Assembly: GCA_013336025.1 (NCBI GenBank)
Contig: JAAXUM010000059.1
Span: forward strand, 1 to 8,603
Reading direction: 5' to 3'
DNA length: 8,603 nt
Source of the DNA: Chlorobiaceae bacterium
GTDB lineage: Bacteria; Bacteroidota; Chlorobiia; Chlorobiales; Chlorobiaceae
Part shown: one piece after another, positions 1-6,526 of the stretch
Layout of the letters: every line of letters begins with the position of its first letter
Position numbering within the stretch: the stretch's first letter is position 1
The notes under the pieces: model-generated
What the model was told of the DNA's origin: nothing
The model's input: only the letters and a program-made list of their open reading frames with translations
Database searches by the model: none
Made by a program: the position numbers and the translations under genes

Positions 1-72
1 CGACAATTTCGATACGACTTCTTCTCGAGATCCCCTGAAACACGCTGCAAATTCGGAATAATCAAATGCCAT
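1..72 (-). CDS. Probable SAM-dependent methyltransferase, N-terminus only (partial)
   Basis: Only the first 24 codons are present; the gene runs off the left edge of the window. The minus-strand reading from an ATG at 72 is open and begins MAFDYSEFAACFRGSREEV. An N-terminal 'DYxxFxxxFRGSREEV' pattern resembles the start of class I SAM-dependent methyltransferases often found in O-antigen and polysaccharide clusters, which would suit the envelope genes nearby. That match is from memory of the family, and the SAM-binding motifs lie outside the window, so the function is tentative. It is co-directional with the acyltransferase gene but 208 bases downstream of it, so it may have its own promoter. 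No clear Shine-Dalgarno sequence precedes the ATG. Confidence 0.45.
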   Translation of the reverse strand, partial: MAFDYSEFAACFRGSREEVVSKLS

Positions 73-280
73 AATAAATCTAAGTGCTTTTAATGTAAAA
101 AATCACATCGGATAACTTAAGATACATGTCTCGCCCTCTTTTGCGGTATGCATATGAGTGTATATCTCCGACATTCGAAATACAATTCACCTGAAAACAA
201 TTAAAGTTCTTGAAACAGAATATTGACGAATTCAGACCATAGGACTCAACACAAAACACGGCGAATTTCAACATGAGAAA
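73..280. other. AT-rich intergenic spacer
   Basis: This spacer lies between two minus-strand genes and is visibly richer in A+T than the flanking coding DNA. I see no convincing rho-independent terminator after the acyltransferase stop codon and no strong promoter hexamers for the left-edge gene. The best minus-strand candidate, TTGTAT with TATACA 15 bases downstream, has a short spacer and is weak. An open minus-strand stretch at 80-274 gives a 64-residue low-complexity translation without a good ribosome binding site, and I do not call it a gene. Confidence 0.5.
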
Positions 281-1204
281 TCAAAACGTCCGTTTCCAGC
301 GGTCATGGAGCCAGAACCACTCTTCAGGGCGAACTCTGATAGCTTTATCAATCGCTCTGGTATAACGTCGGGCGAGCTCCTCAAAGTCCTCCCGGCCATC
401 TTTGAGGTCATCCGTCGGAATCTGTTCAATATCTACAACATGACGTCCATCCTCTTTCCTGTAGGCCATACAGACAAAAAGAGGCACCCGGGTTTTCAGA
501 GCCAGATAGGCCGGGCCGAGAAACACTGATGATGGTCTGCCGAGAAAGTCTGTAACAAACGTTCCTTCAGGATCTGACTGATCTGCAAGAAAGGTCATAA
601 TCCCTCTGTTCCTGAGTGTTTTCAATCCTTCACGCAGAGCTCGTGACTTTTTTACGACAGTGTTGCCCTTCATGGTTCTCCAGGTGTTGATACAGCGATC
701 GACATCATCATTCCTTAACCTCTTTACAACAATTGTCAGAGGCGTTATCATGATCCCGGCGCAAAACCCAAGCAGTTCCCAGTTACCGAAATGAGCTGAA
801 ACAAGCACAACCCCCGATCGCTGCAGGGTGTCGGAAAGTTGAGATGCATTGATATCAAAAAGTTTTTCAGCATCCTCCCTGCCGGCGATGAGCGGGAGAC
901 GAAGCACCTCGATAAAATTTCTCGCCTGGTTTCTGTATACCCGCCTTGCTATCGAACGAATTTCCTTGACGCTTTTTTCCGGAAAGGTTATCGAAAGGTT
1001 CCCCTCAACAAGGGGTTTGCGGATTTTAAGAATATCATATATCAAATCTCCAAGCCGATCTGCCATGAAAAGTGCCGTTTTGCGGTTCATTTTTCTGACA
1101 AAAACACTGAAGAGCATAAAAAGCTTATAGATGCGCCTGTCTGAGGATTGCTTGCTGGTTATACTTCGATCGGTCATGAAATTCTTTGATTTAGTTCCGT
1201 GCAA
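281..1204 (-). CDS. LpxL/HtrB-type lysophospholipid (lipid A) acyltransferase
   Basis: This 307-residue protein belongs to the LpxL/LpxM (HtrB) acyltransferase family, which transfers acyl chains from acyl carrier protein to lipid A precursors at the inner membrane. The catalytic HX4E motif is seen as SAHFGNWE, with H138 and E143. A central block LADQSDPEGTFVTDFLGRP (about 206-223) followed by LGPAYLALKT, and the C-terminal PEEWFWLHDRWK (293-304), are family hallmarks, and the length is normal. The N-terminal third contains the usual LGDLIYDILKIRKPLVEGNL region (51-70), but the predicted membrane anchor is weaker than in E. coli LpxL. I chose the TTG start at 1204 because GTGAGG sits 7 bases upstream and a promoter lies just before it; an ATG at 1177 (residue 10) is the alternative and has only a weak AAAG upstream. 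The exact acyl acceptor cannot be read from the sequence. Confidence 0.92.
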   Translation of the reverse strand: MHGTKSKNFMTDRSITSKQSSDRRIYKLFMLFSVFVRKMNRKTALFMADRLGDLIYDILKIRKPLVEGNLSITFPEKSVKEIRSIARRVYRNQARNFIEVLRLPLIAGREDAEKLFDINASQLSDTLQRSGVVLVSAHFGNWELLGFCAGIMITPLTIVVKRLRNDDVDRCINTWRTMKGNTVVKKSRALREGLKTLRNRGIMTFLADQSDPEGTFVTDFLGRPSSVFLGPAYLALKTRVPLFVCMAYRKEDGRHVVDIEQIPTDDLKDGREDFEELARRYTRAIDKAIRVRPEEWFWLHDRWKRTF

Positions 1205-1211
1205 TAAACAG

Positions 1212-1217
1212 CCTCAC
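1212..1217 (-). promoter_or_regulatory. Shine-Dalgarno GTGAGG that favours the TTG start
   Basis: The minus strand reads GTGAGG, then seven bases (CTGTTTA), then TTG. This is good spacing for the TTG at 1204 and far too distant for the in-frame ATG at 1177. It is the clearest ribosome binding site in the window and the main reason for choosing a non-ATG start. Confidence 0.5.
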
Positions 1218-1234
1218 TGCCGCACAGATGCCTG

Positions 1235-1263
1235 AAAATACCTGAATTTACCGGTTCAGTCAA
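1235..1263 (-). promoter_or_regulatory. Sigma70-like promoter of the acyltransferase gene
   Basis: On the minus strand a -35 element TTGACT (complement of 1258-1263, 5 of 6 consensus bases) is followed by a 17-base spacer and a -10 element TATTTT (complement of 1235-1240, 4 of 6). Transcription would start near 1228. This gives a leader of about 24 bases to the TTG start at 1204, with the GAGG ribosome binding site inside it. The arrangement is textbook, but it has been judged only by eye. Confidence 0.5.
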
Positions 1264-1368
1264 ATACCTGTATCAGTTTGCTGATTTTGAATTAAGGGAG
1301 AACAAACCGGGCGTGTTAAGAAGAAAAAAATAAATCCCTTCACATGAGGGCCGTCAGCATACACGAAA

Positions 1369-1397
1369 TTGAATAAATTATCCGAAATTGCTTCTAT
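1369..1397 (+). promoter_or_regulatory. Weak candidate promoter for the rfaE2-tamB operon
   Basis: TTGAAT (1369-1374) and TTCTAT (1392-1397) are separated by 17 bases and lie about 45 bases before the rfaE2 ATG. The -35 element is fair but the -10 matches only 3 of 6 consensus bases, so this is a guess at the most plausible site in the divergent spacer. The element overlaps two direct copies of CGAAATTG (1364-1371 and 1383-1390). Confidence 0.22.
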
Positions 1398-1441
1398 TGC
1401 ATGTGCATGTGTTTTTTCTCCATTTAGCCGAACGTTACCTG

Positions 1442-1945
1442 ATGAATACAAAACTGCTTACCCGTGAAGAGGCGAAAGAAAAAGTCCTCGCATGGAAATC
1501 TTCAGGAAAACAGGTGGTGTTTTCGAATGGTTGTTTTGATATTCTGCATGCAGGTCACGTTCAGTATCTCTCCAGAGCCCGTCAGCTTGGCGATGTGCTG
1601 CTGATAGGCCTCAACAGTGACGCGTCGATACAACGCATTAAAGGGCCGCTACGGCCTGTCTGCGCCGAGCAGGATCGCGCTGCCGTGCTGTCTGCGCTGC
1701 AAATGGTTGATGCCATTACACTCTTTGATGAAGACACTCCGGAGGTATTGATCGAAACACTGCTTCCGGACATTCTGGTCAAGGGTGCCGACTGGAATAT
1801 CGAAAGCATTGCTGGTGCAAAGGCAGTTGTTCAGAGTGGAGGAAAGGTACTTACCCTGCCGCTTCTGGAAGGCCGATCAACAAGCGGCATCATTGAGAAG
1901 GTCATTCAACTTTATGGCAACAATACTCTTTGTGAAAAAAAGTAA
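1442..1945 (+). CDS. rfaE2: D-glycero-beta-D-manno-heptose 1-phosphate adenylyltransferase (stand-alone)
   Basis: This 167-residue cytidylyltransferase-fold enzyme activates heptose 1-phosphate with ATP to ADP-heptose, the precursor of LPS inner-core heptose, in the cytoplasm. The nucleotide-binding signature FSNGCFDILHAGHVQYL (27-43) contains the HXGH motif with H36 and H39. It is followed by IKGPLRPV (67-74), EQDRAAVLSAL (77-87), LVKGADW (112-118) and the C-terminal RSTSGIIEKV (145-154), all in the order seen in the C-terminal half of bifunctional HldE/RfaE. The kinase half is absent, so this is the single-domain form and a separate heptose-7-phosphate kinase must be encoded elsewhere. The ATG at 1442 gives the family length; an in-frame ATG at 1388 would add 18 unrelated hydrophobic residues and was rejected. 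There is no clear Shine-Dalgarno sequence. The 3' end overlaps tamB by 32 bases. A glycerol-3-phosphate-type cytidylyltransferase is the main alternative but fits less well. Confidence 0.9.
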   Translation: MNTKLLTREEAKEKVLAWKSSGKQVVFSNGCFDILHAGHVQYLSRARQLGDVLLIGLNSDASIQRIKGPLRPVCAEQDRAAVLSALQMVDAITLFDEDTPEVLIETLLPDILVKGADWNIESIAGAKAVVQSGGKVLTLPLLEGRSTSGIIEKVIQLYGNNTLCEKK

Positions 1946-4900
1946 AACAATCTTTATCGGGTTTCTGGCGCTGCTCTCGGCTGGCATTCTTGTCCTGTCG
2001 ATTGTTGCTGCAATAGTCCTGAACAGCGGGCTCCTTGACCGGTTCGCAAAGGATCTTGCTGTGAAGCTTTTCAATGAGGAGTTTTACGGGCACCTTGAAC
2101 TGCAGAAAGTCAAGCTTAATTTCCCCAACAAAGTGACCATTCTCAGCCCGCGAATCTATGAGCCGGATGAAGACCTGCCAGCCCTCTCTGCTGACAAGGT
2201 TACGCTGCGATTTAATTTTCTGACCATTCTCAAACCGAAAATCGATAAGCTCTCATTCAGAAAAATTAAAGTTGACAGCCTGCTGATAAACGTTATTGAA
2301 AGAGAAAACGGTAAAAGGAACATCGACCTTATTTTCACCTCCCGCAAGCCTGATTCGACCGATATACCCATCGAAAGTTTTTTCAGCAAAGTCGTTACCC
2401 TCAGAAACAGCTCGCTGAAGTATTCCAGAACCCTGCCGAATGAGACACCGCTTGCGTTAACTGTTCAGAACATCTCTCTGGACCTTAACTCGCTCAGACT
2501 GAAAATAAAGAAAAAAGAGTTTGGCGGAACGATTGAAGCCCTGGCACTCGACATTCCTCAGCACGGCTTCCGCCTGAAACAGGGATCCGGTCAGTTTTTC
2601 GTTTCCGAAAAACGCGCCGATATCATCGCTCTGAAAGCGGCGAGCGACAAAAGCAATGCGGAACTCTCCCTCTCTTTGGACAAGTTCAATATTTTCGATC
2701 CCGATCAGAAAAAACTCCTGCTTGCCGGCAAGTCTTTTCTTGATATTCAGGCACTCAATATCCACACACGGGATCTGAAAATGATCTATCCGGATATCGC
2801 TCTTCCTGAAGGTGTTTACAGTCTGAAAGGTGATGCAAGAAGTCAGTCCAATACCATTGAAATTATCAAGGGCGTACTTGCGCATAACAAAAGCCATCTT
2901 GCCTTGAACGGCAAGTTGCTCAATGTGCAGAACAAAAATGCGTTTGGCTACCAGCTTGAAATAGACAGTTCGAAAATCGATCCTGATTTTTTTCAGGCAT
3001 TTCTTTCAGACAAGAATCAAAAAGAGCTGATCGCCCGAATCGGAGCAATCTCTTTTATCGGTAAAGCCCATGGCAATCTCAAAGAACTTTCAACAGATGT
3101 CCGTATTCTTACCAAAGCAGGAAACGCCTCCATAAAAGGAGAAGCTGCAGGAGAATTCGGAAAGCAGATCAAGGGAAAGGGTGCATTTTCGCTCGAAAAG
3201 ACTCTGCCACATCTTTTCACCGGTACAACAACCGCAAAAAGCATGTTTAATGCAACAGGGAGCTTTGATGGTATCGTCAATGGTTCCGAACTGGCAGAGC
3301 TGCATATAGAAAGCGACCTGAAGGACTCGTTCTGGCAGCAACAGGCTTTGAAGCAGGGAACCCTTTCTCTTGATTACAGCAGGGAGCTTGTGCGAGCAAA
3401 AGCCATCCTGCAAAATGGCATGGAAAGCATCGATGTCAGTGGGCAGATAAGCTGGAAAGGGGGCAGTGCCGATTACCAGGCTGAAGGGAGAGTTGCAAGG
3501 CTGAATCTCTCCAAATCTCTTGCGTCAAACGATTTCGTTACTGACCTGAATGGCGTGTTTGCCCTCAAGGGCTCAGGCTTTGACCCCGCATCGCTGAATG
3601 CCGCATTAACTGCCAGATTTTCGCCCTCCTCGATCAACAGTTTCAGACTCAGGGATAAATCCGAGCTATCGGCAGCGGTGGAACAGCACGCAGCTTCAAC
3701 AACAGTTACCCTGAAGAGTGATTTTCTTGATCTTGCAGTCCAGGGCAATCAGTCGTTCAAGGAGCTGCTTGGAGCGCTTGAACTTGCCGGATCGGGAATT
3801 TCAGGTGAAATTCGAACACAGAGTCTCTGGAACAGCCCTCCTGCACGACCTCGAAGCGATGCGTTCCTTAGCCTGAAAAAACCGTTTACGTTTTCTTACC
3901 GGATAGTGGTGAAAGATATCGATCCTCTTTCAGCTCTGCTGCCGCTCAAAGAGCTTGCTTTACAGGGTAGCGCCGAAGGCCGGCTTTTCTATGAAAACGG
4001 GCGTTGCTCACTTACCTCATCGCTGGATATCGGTACACTTATGTACCGTAAAACCATTGCCATGAAAAACCTCTCTGCAACTGCGGCAATGGAGTGCATC
4101 GGCAATGGCATACCAAAAGCTTCCCTCAAGGGTAAAGCTGCTTCTCTCTTTTTTACCGGTCAGACATCGAACAATGTTGTTCTTGATGCGACCTATTCCA
4201 CTGGAAGACTTACCGCATCAATCGATACCGGCCGACTTGAAAAAGAAAGGGAATTTTCCGCAGATTTTTCTCTGCAGCGTACAGGGTCGTCCTATGACCT
4301 GCTTTTCACAAAGCTCTCTTTGGGCAAGGGGAAAAATCGTTGGCAGACACCGGGAGGTTCTCATATCGAAATCGAAAAAACGGCTGTGCTGTTCAACCGA
4401 TTCAGTATAACAAATGGAAATCAGCATCTTGTTCTGAATGGTGAACTGAGTAATGCTCGGCCCGGTGGTTTTCAATGCAACCTTTCACATCTTGACCTTG
4501 CCTCACTCGGCGAGCTTTCGGCAAAACGTCTTCCATCCGGCATGTCGGGCACCATCGATGCATCCCTGTCCATCATTGGCAACCCCAACGCGAAAACAAG
4601 CACCCTCAGCATCAATGGAAAATCGATTGGTTACGATAAAATTCCGATAGGAAACCTGCAGTGCAACATCCGTCACGCCGGCAACAAACTGAGTTTCGAT
4701 TACAAAAGTCATGTCACAGAACCGATAAACAAAGCTGATGCCACCCCTTTAATCAATACCATAACCGGCAGTGGAACGATGCCGCTTGTGCTTGGCTACT
4801 ACCCTTTTGAACTGCGCATTCCTCAAGATCAGAAAGTGCAGGCATCTTTCCGCTCAGACAATCTTTCAGCGGGATTTCTTAAGGTAGTACTGCCGTTTCT

Positions 4901-6470
4901 GGAGGAGGCTGAAGGAATTATTCCGACAACGCTCACTGTTGAGGGAACAACATCAAGGCCGGATATCTACCTGTTCAGCCGACTGCGCGATACGAAGCTT
5001 AAACTTGAAGCAACCCAGGTAACCTATCTTCTCAACGGAGATATTCAGGTAACTCCGCAACAACTCGAACTCAGAGATCTGAGGATTGCCGACCTGCAGA
5101 ATGGCACCGGACGCATAAGCGGTCTGCTTAAAATTGAAGGTCTTAAACCCAAAGCCATCGCACTGGGAGCAGACTTTTCAAAACTGCTGCTGTTTCATAA
5201 AAAAGACAGCAGCGAGGAAACGCCTTTCGGCACCATTATCGGATCCACAAGAAATCTCCTGTTGAATGGAGATATTTCCTCGCCTGTTGTTGAAGGAGAT
5301 ATCACCATCAATGCGGCTGATTTCACAATGTATCGACCCGGAGCCAATGAGAGCGCAAAATATATCGGCGTTGAAAAGTTTATTGAATTCGTACCCCGCT
5401 ATCCTTCACCACAGACCTCGATCGCTCAGTCTGATCCGGAAATCGACCCTGTCGGGTTCAATTACTCGCTTATCGACATCCTGCAACTGAAGGATCTGAA
5501 AATCAGAAGCGCTGAACAGTTGAAATTCCGGGTTATTTTCGACCGTACAAGGGGCGAAGAGCTTGAAGCTGCCATAAGCGGCATGCAGCTTATGGTCAAT
5601 AAAAGCCAGCAGCGCTACCGTCTGTTCGGCTCTGTTGCGCTCAGCGACGGCAAATACCGGTTTTCCAACACTAATTTTGATCTTGAAGACGGTGGAAAAA
5701 TCGTCTGGAACAATGTTGGCATTCATGAAGGGGTCATGCAGAATCTTTATGGCACCAAGTATATCAGTGCTCTTTCGCCCCAAACCGGTGATCGGGATAA
5801 TGTCAAGCTGCTACTTGCCATCAGCGGCTCCATCAATGAACCAAATGTTGAGATGGGCTACTATCTGAACGATCAGATGCAACCATTCTCCTCGAAAAAT
5901 ATGATTGGCGGCAAACCAAGCCAGATCGACCCGAATGCGGAACTCAACGTCATATCCATGCTGCTAACCAGCCAGTGGTATGCCCCTCAGGGAAGCTCGG
6001 GCTACAGCAAAAACCTTGCCGTTTCAAGCGTCGGTCTTTCAGCCGGCAGCGGTCTTATCTCATCGCAATTGTCACGTCTGGTACAGAATGTTGCAGGATT
6101 TGAAAGCTTCAATGTCAATCTTGGCATGAACAGCAAAGGGGAGATCAGCGGCATCAACCTCTACATGGCAGTGAATGTTCCGGGCACTGACGGCAAAGTA
6201 CGCATTATCGGAGAGGGAAGTTCTCACGATGTCAAAAACAAACCCCTCTTCAATTATTACGGTACCTCACAGAAAGTTGAGTATCGGGTTTCTCCGAAAA
6301 TCTATATGGAGGCCTATCGATCTTATGGTCAAACCGGCAACGAAGCAGCAAACACCAATCTGCAAAGTCCTGCAGAAACATGGGGCGCCAGCATATCATA
6401 CAGGGAACGCTTTCACACCTGGGACAGTTTCTGGAAACGAATTTTCCCTTCATCCAACAAAAAGAAATAA
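1914..6470 (+). CDS. tamB: TamB/AsmA-like translocation and assembly module protein (DUF490)
   Basis: This very large, 1518-residue protein has an N-terminal signal anchor (hydrophobic stretch about residues 12-36 after a KKSK basic patch) and a periplasmic body. Residues about 40-130 look AsmA-like. The long middle is built of repeating short beta-strand motifs such as SHLALNGKL, QHLVLNGELSN and NLLLNGDISSP, as expected for the lipid-binding beta-groove of this superfamily. The last 400 or so residues match the TamB (DUF490) domain: GSVALSDGKYRFSNTNFDLE, AISGSINEPNVEM, ELNVISMLLTSQW, GLISSQLSRLVQ and a C-terminal KVEYRVSPKIYMEAYRSY strand. TamB proteins span the periplasm and act in outer-membrane protein assembly and, in current models, phospholipid transport. 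It is longer than the E. coli protein (about 1260 residues). The ATG at 1914 lies inside the end of rfaE2, with AAGG 12 bases upstream; a GTG at 1932 is an alternative. The frame is intact throughout, and no tamA-like barrel gene is adjacent. Confidence 0.88.
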   Translation: MATILFVKKSKTIFIGFLALLSAGILVLSIVAAIVLNSGLLDRFAKDLAVKLFNEEFYGHLELQKVKLNFPNKVTILSPRIYEPDEDLPALSADKVTLRFNFLTILKPKIDKLSFRKIKVDSLLINVIERENGKRNIDLIFTSRKPDSTDIPIESFFSKVVTLRNSSLKYSRTLPNETPLALTVQNISLDLNSLRLKIKKKEFGGTIEALALDIPQHGFRLKQGSGQFFVSEKRADIIALKAASDKSNAELSLSLDKFNIFDPDQKKLLLAGKSFLDIQALNIHTRDLKMIYPDIALPEGVYSLKGDARSQSNTIEIIKGVLAHNKSHLALNGKLLNVQNKNAFGYQLEIDSSKIDPDFFQAFLSDKNQKELIARIGAISFIGKAHGNLKELSTDVRILTKAGNASIKGEAAGEFGKQIKGKGAFSLEKTLPHLFTGTTTAKSMFNATGSFDGIVNGSELAELHIESDLKDSFWQQQALKQGTLSLDYSRELVRAKAILQNGMESIDVSGQISWKGGSADYQAEGRVARLNLSKSLASNDFVTDLNGVFALKGSGFDPASLNAALTARFSPSSINSFRLRDKSELSAAVEQHAASTTVTLKSDFLDLAVQGNQSFKELLGALELAGSGISGEIRTQSLWNSPPARPRSDAFLSLKKPFTFSYRIVVKDIDPLSALLPLKELALQGSAEGRLFYENGRCSLTSSLDIGTLMYRKTIAMKNLSATAAMECIGNGIPKASLKGKAASLFFTGQTSNNVVLDATYSTGRLTASIDTGRLEKEREFSADFSLQRTGSSYDLLFTKLSLGKGKNRWQTPGGSHIEIEKTAVLFNRFSITNGNQHLVLNGELSNARPGGFQCNLSHLDLASLGELSAKRLPSGMSGTIDASLSIIGNPNAKTSTLSINGKSIGYDKIPIGNLQCNIRHAGNKLSFDYKSHVTEPINKADATPLINTITGSGTMPLVLGYYPFELRIPQDQKVQASFRSDNLSAGFLKVVLPFLEEAEGIIPTTLTVEGTTSRPDIYLFSRLRDTKLKLEATQVTYLLNGDIQVTPQQLELRDLRIADLQNGTGRISGLLKIEGLKPKAIALGADFSKLLLFHKKDSSEETPFGTIIGSTRNLLLNGDISSPVVEGDITINAADFTMYRPGANESAKYIGVEKFIEFVPRYPSPQTSIAQSDPEIDPVGFNYSLIDILQLKDLKIRSAEQLKFRVIFDRTRGEELEAAISGMQLMVNKSQQRYRLFGSVALSDGKYRFSNTNFDLEDGGKIVWNNVGIHEGVMQNLYGTKYISALSPQTGDRDNVKLLLAISGSINEPNVEMGYYLNDQMQPFSSKNMIGGKPSQIDPNAELNVISMLLTSQWYAPQGSSGYSKNLAVSSVGLSAGSGLISSQLSRLVQNVAGFESFNVNLGMNSKGEISGINLYMAVNVPGTDGKVRIIGEGSSHDVKNKPLFNYYGTSQKVEYRVSPKIYMEAYRSYGQTGNEAANTNLQSPAETWGASISYRERFHTWDSFWKRIFPSSNKKK

Positions 6471-6526
6471 GTCATGCTGTTTGCATACATTGTCGGATAT
6501 CTCCGATCACCATCACCCCTAAAAAT
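6471..6526. other. Short spacer between tamB and coaBC
   Basis: Fifty-six bases separate the two genes. A small inverted repeat, TCGGA-TATC-TCCGA (6493-6506), is present, but no T-run follows it, so it is not a rho-independent terminator. No promoter hexamers stand out, and read-through from tamB into coaBC is plausible. Confidence 0.4.

Noticed and set aside
1..61. Plus-strand frame ending in TAA at 59-61, as if the tail of a rightward gene
   Set aside because: Nineteen residues without a motif; the opposite-strand frame starting at 72 gives a more protein-like and family-like sequence.
80..274. Open minus-strand frame of 64 codons in the left spacer
   Set aside because: The translation has no recognisable motif, is rich in F, C, N and Y as expected of AT-rich noncoding DNA, and lacks a good ribosome binding site.
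1388..1441. Upstream ATG extending rfaE2 by 18 residues
   Set aside because: The extension (MLLLHVHVFFLHLAERYL) is unlike the family N-terminus and overlaps the likely leader; the ATG at 1442 gives the normal length.
2457..2897. 146-codon open frame antisense to tamB
   Set aside because: It is a shadow of the tamB coding frame, with no family resemblance and no regulatory signals.
6493..6506. Inverted repeat TCGGA-TATC-TCCGA between tamB and coaBC as a terminator
   Set aside because: The stem is only 5 base pairs with no T-run after it.
6380..6526. In-frame extension of coaBC back into tamB
   Set aside because: It would add 49 residues before the flavin-binding GGIAAYK motif, which sits only about 12 residues from the N-terminus when the ATG at 6527 is used.
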